Below are positions 19,221 to 27,061 of a stretch of DNA of 64,000 bases, in pieces. The stretch is from Streptomyces sp. CB01373. GTDB lineage: Bacteria > Actinomycetota > Actinomycetes > Streptomycetales > Streptomycetaceae. The position numbers and the translations under genes were made by a program. The notes under the pieces are model-generated. The model worked only from the letters and a program-made list of their open reading frames with translations, was not told where the DNA came from and searched no databases. Within the stretch, counting starts at the first letter, position 1, and every line of letters starts with the position of its first letter. The DNA is taken from positions 62,001 to 126,000 of the forward strand of contig NZ_NNBK01000022.1 of the NCBI RefSeq assembly GCF_002803075.1, read 5' to 3'.

Positions 19221-19414
19221 TCGCCGCTGCACAGGCTTACGGCTTCGCCGCTGGACGCAATCGCGTACTTGCGTAAGTCGTTTTGCTCGTTCAACAGCTC
19301 CTTCGGGGAGCCGCTGCCTTTGCCTGGCGGGCTTCGAGGCCTCGGGCTTTCGTAGTCCCCCAGTGGCCTGCGTGCTGGTCGGCCACAGGCCGCCAGTGTC
19401 CAGAGATCCTGACG

Positions 19415-19428
19415 TACTTATGTAAGTA
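19415..19428. repeat. Palindromic operator- or iteron-like site
   Basis: The site tacttatgtaagta is a 6-bp inverted repeat around a central tg. A relative, tacttgcgtaagt, lies at 19266-19278, and tacgcaagt, its reverse form, at 19128-19136. The shared half-site ACTT(A/G)...TAAGT suggests binding by one dimeric protein, perhaps the element's own regulator or replication initiator. Confidence 0.5.
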
Positions 19429-19466
19429 GAAGGAGGAGCGAGGCTTGCCGAGCGGAGCGAGGTAGC

Positions 19467-19512
19467 TGGTGGTGGTGACACTTCCTGTAAGGGGGCTGCA
19501 TCACCACCACCA
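19467..19512 (-). terminator. Stem-loop after the RepA-like gene
   Basis: A 12-bp perfect stem (tggtggtggtga / tcaccaccacca) with a 22-nt loop lies just beyond the stop of the minus-strand RepA-like gene. There is no T run, so termination is plausible but not certain. Confidence 0.45.
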
Positions 19513-19516
19513 CGGA

Positions 19517-20551
19517 TCAGGCGGGCTCGGAGCGCCTCCGGGTCCAGCGCCCGTCGACGTACTCCAGGGCATCCCTGAGCTTGGGGCGAATGGTCTCCAC
19601 GCTCTTGCCGACCGTCGGGGCGTACCGCTGGGCGAGCGGCCTGTAGTTCGTCTCCTCCGGCTGCTCCTCGATGATCCGCGCTGCGAGCACTTCGTCCCAG
19701 GGCTTCGCCTTCGGCATGTCGACGGCCTTGATCTGGGGCCTCGCCCGCTCCCAGACGGGGACCTCGCTGGTCGCGCTGGCCCGGTGCACGGTGACGTCGA
19801 GGTTGAGGTCTTCCCGGGCGCGATTCATCTTGACTTCGATGCGCCGCCCGCGCTTGCCGGAGTTCCTCAAGGTGATGATGCCGCGAGCGCCGGCCGCGAT
19901 CGCCCGTCCGCCGATGGGCGAGGATGCGACGCTCATTCCCTCCGCCGTTCCCTTCGGGGTGTGCGTCACCACCAGAACGGGGATGCCCATGTCCGTGATC
20001 GGACGCAAGCTGTGCCCGAACCGTTGCGCTGTCACCGGGGATGAGATGTCCTCACCCGGTGCGAGCGCGCCGAGCATGTTGTCCAGGACGAACAGGCCCG
20101 GCCTGATGTCCGCGAGGTCTTCGTAGATGCCCTTCCAGTAGCCGGAGTCCCCCGCGTCCCGGACGGGGAAGATGGTCACAGAGTCGTCCGGTACGGCACC
20201 GTCCAGCCGCTCCTTCAATTCCTCCGCCGCGCCGTCGTCGGTCAGGCCGTAGACGATGTGGTCGATGCTTCGATGTACCGGCAGGCCGAGGAACGTCGGC
20301 TCGCCGTTGAGCAGGGCTATGCCCATGCCCGCGCTGAGCAGTGTCTTGCCCGCCTTGGGCTCGCCCGCCAGCAATGTTGTCCGGGTGGTGAGGAGGTCGC
20401 CGATCAGGAACGCGTCCTCGTACGGGACCCGCTCGATCTCGTGGAGCTGCCGCCCCTTGTCCTTGATGGCTCCCACCGTGCGTGGCCGTCCTTCCTTTGA
20501 GCGGAGCGGCACAGGTGTGCGCCGCTGTCTCCCGCCGGGTGGCGGGATCAT
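19517..20551 (-). CDS. RepA-like AAA (RecA-fold) ATPase of a mobile element
   Basis: The 344-aa protein has a RecA-fold ATPase core. Walker A is LLAGEPKAGKTLLSAGM (about residues 45-61), and Walker B lies in PGLFVLDNMLGAL, followed by VLVVTHTPKG. This matches the AAA_25/RepA-like helicases of plasmids and integrative elements, which unwind origins or load replication proteins. The C-terminus has a winged-helix look (RPLAQRYAPTVGKSVETIRP). The start is ATG 20551, with ggagg 5 bp upstream; the frame extends further but without a site. Role in element replication is inferred from family and position. Confidence 0.8.
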   Translation of the reverse strand: MIPPPGGRQRRTPVPLRSKEGRPRTVGAIKDKGRQLHEIERVPYEDAFLIGDLLTTRTTLLAGEPKAGKTLLSAGMGIALLNGEPTFLGLPVHRSIDHIVYGLTDDGAAEELKERLDGAVPDDSVTIFPVRDAGDSGYWKGIYEDLADIRPGLFVLDNMLGALAPGEDISSPVTAQRFGHSLRPITDMGIPVLVVTHTPKGTAEGMSVASSPIGGRAIAAGARGIITLRNSGKRGRRIEVKMNRAREDLNLDVTVHRASATSEVPVWERARPQIKAVDMPKAKPWDEVLAARIIEEQPEETNYRPLAQRYAPTVGKSVETIRPKLRDALEYVDGRWTRRRSEPA

Positions 20552-20592
20552 GTGACCTCCATTCGGTCGGGTACGGGTGAGAGGACCGCAGG

Positions 20593-20775
20593 TCAGGCCG
20601 AGGCCGGGCACTCCCGGTCGAGCCAGCGGTCGACCTCGGACATGCGGAAGCGCAGGCTGCCGCCGACCTTCCGGGACGGGAGGCCGAGTATCCGGTGGTT
20701 GTTGTAGATCCAGGCGGGCTTCTTGCCCAGGTACTCAGCCAGTTCGTCAACGGTCATCAGGCGGTTGTGGTGCAA
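20593..20775 (-). CDS. AlpA/MerR-like helix-turn-helix excisionase
   Basis: The 60-aa DNA-binding protein contains MTVDELAEYLGKKPAWIYNN, the start of a MerR/AlpA-type winged helix as in excisionase-family proteins, and ends SEVDRWLDREC. The start is a TTG at 20775 with a perfect aaggag 8 bp upstream; longer in-frame ATGs have no such site. It lies 41 bp upstream of the RepA-like gene on the same strand. A clear promoter is visible at 20810-20838. It probably directs excision with the integrase. Confidence 0.82.
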   Translation of the reverse strand: MHHNRLMTVDELAEYLGKKPAWIYNNHRILGLPSRKVGGSLRFRMSEVDRWLDRECPASA

Positions 20776-20809
20776 AGGCGGATCTCCTTCGGTTCGTCGT
20801 ACCGGCATC

Positions 20810-20838
20810 ATCCTGAGCAATGCGTCTGGTTCTGTCAA
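20810..20838 (-). promoter_or_regulatory. Promoter for the excisionase-RepA operon
   Basis: On the minus strand, TTGACA (20833-20838) is followed 17 bp later by CAGGAT (20810-20815). The -35 is a perfect consensus. The predicted transcript starts about 28 nt before the TTG start codon and includes its aaggag site. Confidence 0.6.
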
Positions 20839-20861
20839 AGCCGGATGCGTCACATCTAGAC

Positions 20862-20890
20862 TTGACTGGGGCTGAATGGGCTCGTACGTT
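20862..20890 (+). promoter_or_regulatory. Promoter giving a probably leaderless transcript
   Basis: TTGACT (20862-20867) and TACGTT (20885-20890) are separated by exactly 17 bp. The ATG of the next gene lies 7 bp downstream of the -10, where transcription should begin, so the mRNA is likely leaderless. It is divergent from the excisionase promoter, with their -35 boxes only 23 bp apart. Confidence 0.65.
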
Positions 20891-20896
20891 CCTCGC

Positions 20897-21463
20897 ATGG
20901 AGATCACACGTAGCCCTGACGGTCCGCCGTCGCGTGCGGGCATCGAGATTCACCGGCGTATCGGCTCATGGAAGGTGACGATGTGGCGGCCAGCCGACTC
21001 CGTGGGCGGTGGGCCGCAGGAGATTCGGATCGAGCCTCACGAAGACGGCGACCCGCAGGAGATCGCCCGCGGCCTGTCCAGCACGGTGCTCCGGCAGATC
21101 GACACCAGACCGTTCGTGGAGATGCTCGACGCAGCTCCGGCCGGTATTGACCAGGCCGTGGAGGAGGAAGCAGGACTCCTGCGTGGGTGGCTCGCCGACG
21201 GGCCCAGAGGGGTCACCGATAGGTACCTGGCCATGCTCTCGGCGGTCTATGTGCGGGTCGTCGAGATCGGCGAGCGGGCCCCGATCCAGGCGCTTGAGGA
21301 GATTACGAACATCAAGCAGGCCACGCTCAAGGGGCACCTGCGCGCTGCACGGAAGCGCGGCTTCCTGACCAAGGTCGAGGGCAAGGCGGGCGGACAGCTG
21401 ACGGAGAAGGCCGACGAGGTGCTCAGGGGGATGAAGAGTGGCGCAGGTACTGAAGAAGTGTGA
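20897..21463 (+). CDS. Conserved protein upstream of integrase, putative winged helix
   Basis: The 188-aa protein is unrecognised except as a companion of Streptomyces element integrases. The C-terminal 60 residues read like a winged helix (ITNIKQATLKGHLRAARKRG, then LTKVEGKAGGQLTEKADEVL). The N-terminal half has WKVTMWRPADSVGGGPQEI and no membrane segment. The ATG at 20897 has no ribosome binding site but sits on the predicted transcription start. Its 3' end overlaps the integrase by 26 bp, so both are co-expressed. A role in controlling integration is inferred. Confidence 0.7.
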   Translation: MEITRSPDGPPSRAGIEIHRRIGSWKVTMWRPADSVGGGPQEIRIEPHEDGDPQEIARGLSSTVLRQIDTRPFVEMLDAAPAGIDQAVEEEAGLLRGWLADGPRGVTDRYLAMLSAVYVRVVEIGERAPIQALEEITNIKQATLKGHLRAARKRGFLTKVEGKAGGQLTEKADEVLRGMKSGAGTEEV

Positions 21464-22622
21464 CTGCCGGAACAAGACCCGGTGCGCGCACCTGTGGACA
21501 GTCCGGTACCGCGAGCCCGGTGGGCGGACGGGGCGTCAGCGGGAGAAGTCGTTCCCCACGAAGCGGGAGGCCGAGAGCTTCGGCGTCAAGGCGGAGAACG
21601 ACAAGCGGGCCGGGGTCTACATCGACCACCAGCTCGGGCAGATCTCCATGCGCAAGTGGGCGGAAGAGTGGCTCGCGCAGCACCAGGTGAACGAGTCGAC
21701 CCGACGGAACTACCAGGGCTTCATCTCGAACCACCTGGTTCCCGCGCTCGGTGCCCGCACCCTCGCCGGCGTCACCATCCCGGATGTGAAGAAGCTTCAG
21801 ACGGCCATGGTGAACGGCGGATTGGCGGCATCGACAGTCAACGACCGCATGAACATCCTGCGCGCCATGATGGCGACGGCCGTCAAGGAACGGCGCATAT
21901 ACGAGAGCCCGTGCGACGGGGTGCCGCCGATCAAGACGGCAGGCGCCGCCGTCGACCCGGACGAGATACCGACGCTCGCGGAGGTGTACGCCATCGCCGC
22001 CGCCATGTCCGATCAGTACCGGCTCACGGTGTGGCTCCAGGCGGGTGCTGGGCTGCGTATCAGCGAGGCTCTCGGGCTGACCTCCGACTGCCAGCGAGAG
22101 GGCTTCCTGCGGCTGCGCCGGCAGATCAGCGCCAAGGCGAATCAGGGTGACTGCGTGACCCGCTTCGTGCCGCTCAAGCACCGTACGGCGGACGAGTACC
22201 GGGACGTGCCCACGCCGACGTTCCTTGACCAGGAGATCGGCAACCACCTGAAGCGCTGGGGCACGGTCGAGGTCGACGGCGTAGAGGCGCTGTTCGCACC
22301 GCGTGAGCGGGGCAAGGGGAAGATGCCCACGGCGTCGACGTACGGCTACCACTGGCGGAAGGCGTGCGCGGCGGCGGGCGTGGTCACCCCGGACAAGAAG
22401 CCGAAGTACACCCCTCACTCGCTGCGCCACTTCTTCGCCTCGACGGCGCTCGCGAACGGCGTTCCGATCCACGAAGTGAGCCGCTGGCTCGGTCACCGGA
22501 ACATCAAGACGACCGTCGACACGTACGGGCACCTGGTGCCGGAGGCGTGGGACCGGTGCCGGGACGTGATGCAGCAGGCGCTTCGGCCGTCGCCGGTACG
22601 CGCCGTTGCCGTGGCGGCATGA
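21438..22622 (+). CDS. int: Tyrosine-type site-specific integrase
   Basis: The 394-aa recombinase integrates the element into the ychF 3' end. The SAM-like core-binding domain spans about residues 70-170 (WAEEWLAQHQVNESTRRNYQ). The catalytic domain shows all key residues: Arg in AGAGLRISEALGL, His-x-x-Arg in HSLRHFFAS, His in WLGHRNIKTT and the nucleophile Tyr in VDTYGHLVPEAW. The N-terminus has a CDCRNKTRCAH cysteine motif typical of Streptomyces element integrases. The start is a GTG, and the gene lies about 100 bp from the right attachment repeat. Confidence 0.95.
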   Translation: MAQVLKKCDCRNKTRCAHLWTVRYREPGGRTGRQREKSFPTKREAESFGVKAENDKRAGVYIDHQLGQISMRKWAEEWLAQHQVNESTRRNYQGFISNHLVPALGARTLAGVTIPDVKKLQTAMVNGGLAASTVNDRMNILRAMMATAVKERRIYESPCDGVPPIKTAGAAVDPDEIPTLAEVYAIAAAMSDQYRLTVWLQAGAGLRISEALGLTSDCQREGFLRLRRQISAKANQGDCVTRFVPLKHRTADEYRDVPTPTFLDQEIGNHLKRWGTVEVDGVEALFAPRERGKGKMPTASTYGYHWRKACAAAGVVTPDKKPKYTPHSLRHFFASTALANGVPIHEVSRWLGHRNIKTTVDTYGHLVPEAWDRCRDVMQQALRPSPVRAVAVAA

Positions 22623-22642
22623 CGTGCTGACTCGGCGACACG

Positions 22643-22663
22643 GTGCTGACTTGGTGCTGACCC
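22643..22663 (+). repeat. Right subterminal 21-nt direct repeat (candidate integrase arm site)
   Basis: This is an exact copy of the sequence at 5495-5515, in the same orientation, 61 bp inside the right attachment repeat. A third partial unit, gtgctgactcgg, precedes it at 22624. Together they look like a cluster of integrase arm sites next to int. Confidence 0.6.
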
Positions 22664-22723
22664 TGTGCCTCTTCGAGGGGCGGAAACCCTTGGGAACACT
22701 GGGCAGGAGGGAATCCCATGAAC

Positions 22724-22742
22724 GTTCCGCTTCAACGTCTAG
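22724..22742 (+). repeat. attR-like copy of the ychF 3' end (copy B)
   Basis: gttccgcttcaacgtctag differs from the ychF end by one base (g to c before tag). It still reads F-R-F-N-V-stop in the matching frame. It marks the right end of the element next to the integrase gene. Confidence 0.8.
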
Positions 22743-23264
22743 TCGATCTTGCGGAGTGCCGTCTGACCTGCGGCGGAGTGGGTCGGGCGGCCCTTGCGAT
22801 TTCGAACGGAGTCTGCAGCGTGCAGACTTCGGTCATCGCTGAGGTAACGTGCTACGCCGCTTCGGTAGTCGGCGTTTAATCACCGCGGCCGGGCTCATCG
22901 AAGTCGAGGTCCCGCGGGGCCGCTGCGCCCTGCCCGCCGCCGGTACCCTGAAAATATGCGCCGTGCAGCGAGTCACCTCGTTGACAACTGCACCACCGCC
23001 GTCCGGCACGACGACGCGGCCCCGGCTGCCGCGCCGCCAGCACCATCGTTGTGGAGGGGCGCGGGCCGCGGCAGGGTTGTCGCTCCGCAAATGCCCGCTG
23101 TGGTGCGCAGATCATGACTGGGAGATGCGGGGCTTTGAGTAGGAGATGCCCTCTCGCGCCATGGCAGTGATGTTCTCTGCGAGAAGTCGATCAATCCGGA
23201 AGCTCGCCGGGCCTGCAGGGGCCACAGGGACGGCGGCAGGGCGGATGCCGAAGGCAGGTGCAGA
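22743..23264. other. Non-coding region right of the element
   Basis: These 522 bp hold no gene that I can support. Several open frames exist, but their translations are repetitive and arginine-rich and lack start signals. The right edge contains the aagg site for the acyl-CoA dehydrogenase GTG start. Confidence 0.5.
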
Positions 23265-24425
23265 GTGGCACGCATGGAACTGGGCGAGGCGGTGGCAGTC
23301 GCGCGCCGGGTGGCCGACGAGACCCTGGCCGGGCAGGCGGCCGCCGTGGACGCCGAGGGGCGCTGGCCCGCGGAAGGCGTCGCCGCCCTGCAACGACGGA
23401 TGGGCGGCCTGGTGATCCCCGAGCGTTTCGGCGGGATGGGCCAGGCACTGCTCGCGGTCGCCCAGGTCGGCGAGGCCACTGGGCGGGCCTGTGCCTCTAC
23501 CTCGATCTGCTTCGGCATGCATCTGGTGGCCTCGGCCGTCATCGCCGCAAAGGCCACTCCGCACCACGCCCGCGCCTACCTGGAACCCATCGCGGCCGGC
23601 GAGCACCTGACTACCCTGGCCCTGTCCGAGCCCGGCACCGGTGGAGAGTTCTGGCTGCCGCAGACCCGCATGGAGGGCCAAGGCCCCGGGCATCTGCGAA
23701 TCACCGGCACCAAAAGCTTTGTGACCAACGGCGGACAGGCCGACTCCTATGTGGTCTCCACCGTCGCCGCCGACCCCGCCGCGCCCTCCGGCCGGTTCTC
23801 CTGCGTCGTCCTGGACGGCGCCACCCCCGGCCTGACCTGGGGACCGGACTGGCACGGTCTGGGCATGCGCGGCAACTCCTCACGATCCGTCCAACTGCAG
23901 GACCTACGAGTCCCGCGCGCCGACCTCCTCGGTGAGGAGGGAGACGAGATCTGGTACGTCTTCAGTGTCATCGCGCCCTACTTCCTGATCGCCATGGCCG
24001 GCACCTACCTCGGCGTGGCGGCCGCCGCCCTGCAGGAAGCCAGAAGCCACCTGCTGCGCCGCCGCCACGCGCACAGCGGCCTCACCCTGTCCTCCCAGTC
24101 CTTGGTGCAGCACCGGCTGGGAGCCATGTGGGCCCGTGTGGAGAGCACCCGGCGCCTGATCTACCACGCGGCTGCCGAAGCGGACGTCGGCGGCCCCGGG
24201 GCCCTGCTCGGGCTCTTCTCGGCCAAGGCGGAGGTCGCCGAGACGGCGCAGGCGGTCGTCAACGACGCCCTCACACTGGTGGGCGGTATCGGCTACGCCG
24301 ACGAAGGGGCCCTGCACCGCCACCTGCGCGACGCCCGCGCCGCCCACGTCATGGCGCCGCTCACCGACGTCCTGCGCGTGTGGACCGGCAGGGCTCTGCT
24401 GGAGCAACCTCTCCTGGAGGGCTGA
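23265..24425 (+). CDS. Acyl-CoA dehydrogenase family protein
   Basis: The 386-aa flavoprotein belongs to the acyl-CoA dehydrogenase fold. The N-terminal helices contain RMGGLVIPERFGGMGQALLA. The FAD/substrate loop is TTLALSEPGTGGEFWLPQT (about residues 121-139), followed by the KSFVTNGGQADSYVV beta segment. The C-terminal helical domain has the DALTLVGGIGYADEGALHRH signature. The usual EGTxEI ending is replaced by MAPLTDVLRVWTGR. The substrate is unknown. The GTG at 23265 has aagg upstream. The next gene starts one base after its stop, so the two are an operon. Confidence 0.88.
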   Translation: MARMELGEAVAVARRVADETLAGQAAAVDAEGRWPAEGVAALQRRMGGLVIPERFGGMGQALLAVAQVGEATGRACASTSICFGMHLVASAVIAAKATPHHARAYLEPIAAGEHLTTLALSEPGTGGEFWLPQTRMEGQGPGHLRITGTKSFVTNGGQADSYVVSTVAADPAAPSGRFSCVVLDGATPGLTWGPDWHGLGMRGNSSRSVQLQDLRVPRADLLGEEGDEIWYVFSVIAPYFLIAMAGTYLGVAAAALQEARSHLLRRRHAHSGLTLSSQSLVQHRLGAMWARVESTRRLIYHAAAEADVGGPGALLGLFSAKAEVAETAQAVVNDALTLVGGIGYADEGALHRHLRDARAAHVMAPLTDVLRVWTGRALLEQPLLEG

Positions 24426-24426
24426 G

Positions 24427-26529
24427 ATGTCCGCCGTACCATGCCGGATCGTGCTGGTCGGGACCGACGAGACCTCCGACGCTACTGTGCGCCGGAGTTT
24501 CGCCGACCAGGCGGAGGTGATCTCGCTGGCGGACACCTCCTGCGCCAGGGCCGCACTCCACCAGGCACAGGAGGCCGACGTTCCGCGACCGACCCTCTTG
24601 GTGGTCGGGCCCCGGGTGACCGACCCCGTCGGCCTCACCACCGCCCTCGAGGCCCGCGCGGCCGACTGGGCCGTCATCGTCCTGACCGACCACGACGACA
24701 TGGCCCCGTTGCCCCTCCTGTACTCGCCCTACCAGGTCCGCCGGGTGCCGCTCGGCGACGCGCACCGGCTGCCCGAGACCGTCCGCGGCATGCTGGAGCA
24801 GCTCACCCGTCAACACCACTACCGGGCAGCTCAGGCCGCCGCCCAGCGCCAGCTGGCCTCCACGCACGAGGTCAGCCGCCAGCCCGGCGAGCACCTGTTC
24901 GGCCCCCTGCTCCACCAGGCGCTGATCGGCGCTCTCGCCCTGGACGGGGACGGGCGCATCACGGCCTGGAACCGCAAGGCCGCCGACCTGCTCGCCCTCA
25001 CCTCCGACGACGCGCTTCACGTCTTTCTGGTGGACTACTTCCCCGCCATCGCCCGGCGGCGCCTGTCCCGCCACCTGGCAGCCGCTGCCCACGGCATCGG
25101 CCCGTCCGAGCTGTTCGAACGCGCCGACGGCGACCACCGCCAGGTCCTGCGCCTGAGCCCGCAGCAGGTAACCAACCACGAGGGCCACAGGCAGACCCTG
25201 CTGCTGCTGGAGGACGTCTCTGCGGAGACCGCCGCCCGCAGTGAGCTGGCAATGCACACCAGCCACGCCCTGCTCAGCAGCGACGTCGCCGCCGCCATGA
25301 CCGCCGGCTGCCCCCTGGCTGAGCGGCTCCAGCGCGTGACCCAGGCCGTCGTCGACCGGCTCGACGCCGCCTCCGCCCACATTTGGACCCTCGATCCCCC
25401 TCGCGATGTCCTCCGCCTGGAGGCGGGTGCGGGCCCGTGCCCCTGCCCGAACGACGACCTCTCCCGTGTCCGCGTCGGCGAACACGAGATCGGCATGATC
25501 GCGGCCGAGTGCCGCCCCCACCTCGCCAAGACCGGCGACCTGCAGGTCAGCGACCGGGAGTGGACGCGCCGCGAAGGCATGGCCGCCTTCGCCGGCTACC
25601 CCTTGGTCGCCGACGGCGAACTGATGGGTGTCATGGCCCTGTTCGCTCGCCACCCGCTGCCCGGGGCCACCCTGGACGCCCTCGTCGGTATCGCCGACCG
25701 GATCTCCGCCGGCATCCGCCAGGATCTCCTCCTGCGGCGCCTGCACGCCACTGCCGAAGACCTCCAGCGTCCCCTGCTGCCCCCACGGCTGCCGCGGATA
25801 CCCGGCTTCGACATCGCCGCCCGCTACCGCCCCCACAATGACAGCCTGCAGATCGGCGGCGACTTCTACGATGTCTTCCCCGTATCCGGCGGGCGCTGGG
25901 TCCTCACCCTGGGCGACGTCTGTGGCAAGGGGCCCGCCGCTGCCGCGGTCACCGGCCTTGTTCGCCACACCCTGTGGGCCGCCGCCTGGCAGGACCCCCA
26001 CCCCGGCCACGTCCTGGCTCTGCTCCACCATGCGCTCAAGCGCGCCGACACTCCCTTCTGCACTCTGGTGTACACCGTCCTCGACCCCGGCCCCTTGCCT
26101 GCGCGTTTGCGCGTCGTCCGCGCTGGACACCCCGCCCCCCTGCTGCGACGGGGCGACGGGACCACCTGTCCGATGGGGGCGGCAGGACCCGTGCTCGGGG
26201 TGCTCGACACCCTTGACCACCCCGTGGAGGACATAGACCTGGGCCCCGGCGACAGCATGATCCTGTACACCGATGGGTTTACCGAGGGTTCCGGCTCCTA
26301 CCGCGCCCGCGATCCGGAGGACCTCGCCGCCCTGCTCGACGGCCTCCCCCCGGGGCTCGGTGACCGCCCCGCCGACCGCCTTGCCGAGGAACTTCTGAAG
26401 GACGCCTGCATCCGCTGGAAGGACCGGCTCCGCGACGACCTGGCCGTCCTCGCTCTCACCGTCCGACCCCGCACCGGCGCCGGGACCGCAGACAACTCCT
26501 CCACCGCTGAGACGGAGCCGCCACCGTAG
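24427..26529 (+). CDS. PAS/GAF-regulated PP2C (SpoIIE-type) serine/threonine phosphatase
   Basis: The 700-aa protein starts with a receiver-like segment (about residues 1-120) lacking a clear phosphoacceptor pattern. A PAS domain follows (about 155-260; IGALALDGDGRITAWNRKAA), then a GAF domain (about 285-440). The C-terminal SpoIIE phosphatase (about 455-680) shows the metal-binding Asp residues in IGGDFYDVFPV, GDVCGKGPAAAAV and DSMILYTDGFTEGS, and ends DDLAVLALTV. It has no HATPase domain. It is probably cytoplasmic and part of a partner-switching pathway. It is coupled to the dehydrogenase gene upstream. Confidence 0.9.
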   Translation: MSAVPCRIVLVGTDETSDATVRRSFADQAEVISLADTSCARAALHQAQEADVPRPTLLVVGPRVTDPVGLTTALEARAADWAVIVLTDHDDMAPLPLLYSPYQVRRVPLGDAHRLPETVRGMLEQLTRQHHYRAAQAAAQRQLASTHEVSRQPGEHLFGPLLHQALIGALALDGDGRITAWNRKAADLLALTSDDALHVFLVDYFPAIARRRLSRHLAAAAHGIGPSELFERADGDHRQVLRLSPQQVTNHEGHRQTLLLLEDVSAETAARSELAMHTSHALLSSDVAAAMTAGCPLAERLQRVTQAVVDRLDAASAHIWTLDPPRDVLRLEAGAGPCPCPNDDLSRVRVGEHEIGMIAAECRPHLAKTGDLQVSDREWTRREGMAAFAGYPLVADGELMGVMALFARHPLPGATLDALVGIADRISAGIRQDLLLRRLHATAEDLQRPLLPPRLPRIPGFDIAARYRPHNDSLQIGGDFYDVFPVSGGRWVLTLGDVCGKGPAAAAVTGLVRHTLWAAAWQDPHPGHVLALLHHALKRADTPFCTLVYTVLDPGPLPARLRVVRAGHPAPLLRRGDGTTCPMGAAGPVLGVLDTLDHPVEDIDLGPGDSMILYTDGFTEGSGSYRARDPEDLAALLDGLPPGLGDRPADRLAEELLKDACIRWKDRLRDDLAVLALTVRPRTGAGTADNSSTAETEPPP

Positions 26530-26534
26530 CCTCC

Positions 26535-26561
26535 GTACTGCCCGTACTGCCCGTACTGCCC
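26535..26561 (+). repeat. Three tandem 9-bp repeats
   Basis: Three exact head-to-tail copies of gtactgccc lie 5 bp after the stop of the SpoIIE phosphatase gene. They are outside any supported gene and are probably a slippage-prone micro-repeat. Confidence 0.8.
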
Positions 26562-26702
26562 GCTTCCGCTCCCGCCGCCTGGGCCGAAACGAGCACCCCG
26601 TCGTGCCGACGGCGATCCGCTCCGCCGTACTGGGATGCGGCTCCCGTGCTGGGACGGGCCCTCGAAACCGGCGTTTCCGCAGTTCGCAGCTCTGTCTTCC
26701 AT

Positions 26703-26721
26703 GTTCCGCTGCAACGTGTAG
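26703..26721 (+). repeat. Copy C of the ychF 3' end
   Basis: gttccgctgcaacgtgtag differs by one base from the true ychF end (t to g) and reads F-R-C-N-V-stop. It divides the interval after the integrase element into two, 22743-26702 and 26722-28156. No integrase accompanies it. I infer an old attachment site. Confidence 0.65.
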
Positions 26722-26854
26722 CGACTCGTCAAGGCAGGCTCGGCCCGCCTGTTGGGCGGGTCGGGTCCGAGGTGTCTGTCCGTGCGGAGTTTCAGCCCCG
26801 CGAGGCGCTGCGGCGTTGGCTGCGGGTCAGGCTGGTGCGTCTGTGTCTGGTGTT

Positions 26855-27061
26855 TCAGGCCTTGACGACCTCTGCGGAAGGGCCGCACAGGAGTGTCAGG
26901 TCCTCAGGAATGCGCTCGTAGTCGGCCTCAAGGGTGGTCAGGGCGCTTGTGGCCACGCGAACGCCTTCTTCTGCTGCCGCTTGGACCAAGGCCACGACGG
27001 CACGTTCTTTGCGGCAGAGCTTCGAGAGGCCTTCACTGCCGGGCGGCAGGGTGCCGGGCAT
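26855..27061 (-). pseudogene. PIN-domain toxin remnant with internal deletion
   Basis: The 68-aa frame has the N-terminal part of a VapC-like PIN toxin (GSEGLSKLCRKERAVVALVQ, then TSALTTLEADYERI). It jumps straight to the family's C-terminal end (PEDLTLLCGPSAEVVKA). Alignment by eye with the intact toxin at 27535 shows that the central 65 or so residues, including the GLHGHKYAIDA block, are missing. The first Asp of the active site (LDSEGLSKL) is also lost. No antitoxin precedes it on this strand. It is probably dead. Confidence 0.72.

Larger units (their letters stand above)
18985..19516. other. Repeat-rich non-coding region between defence cargo and maintenance genes
   Basis: No gene is supported in these 532 bp. 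The region holds a 12-bp inverted repeat (19120-19131 / 19209-19220) enclosing a smaller hairpin. It also has several copies of a short acttgcgta/cgtaagt motif in both orientations (19128, 19144, 19268, 19415) and a 12-bp stem at 19467-19512. It lies beside the gene for a RepA-like ATPase. It could be an origin of replication, a regulatory RNA, or an array of operators; the sequence alone does not decide. Confidence 0.55.

Noticed and set aside
22849..23142. 97-aa frame after the element
   Set aside because: No ribosome binding site, no homologous look, and an opposite-strand frame is equally open; judged non-coding.
24427..24790. True response-regulator receiver domain in the phosphatase N-terminus
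   Set aside because: The order of strands looks receiver-like, but I cannot identify the conserved Asp pocket, so it is only called receiver-like.
26535..26561. Operator function for the 9-bp tandem repeats
   Set aside because: They follow a gene end rather than a promoter and look like a slippage product; nothing supports regulation.
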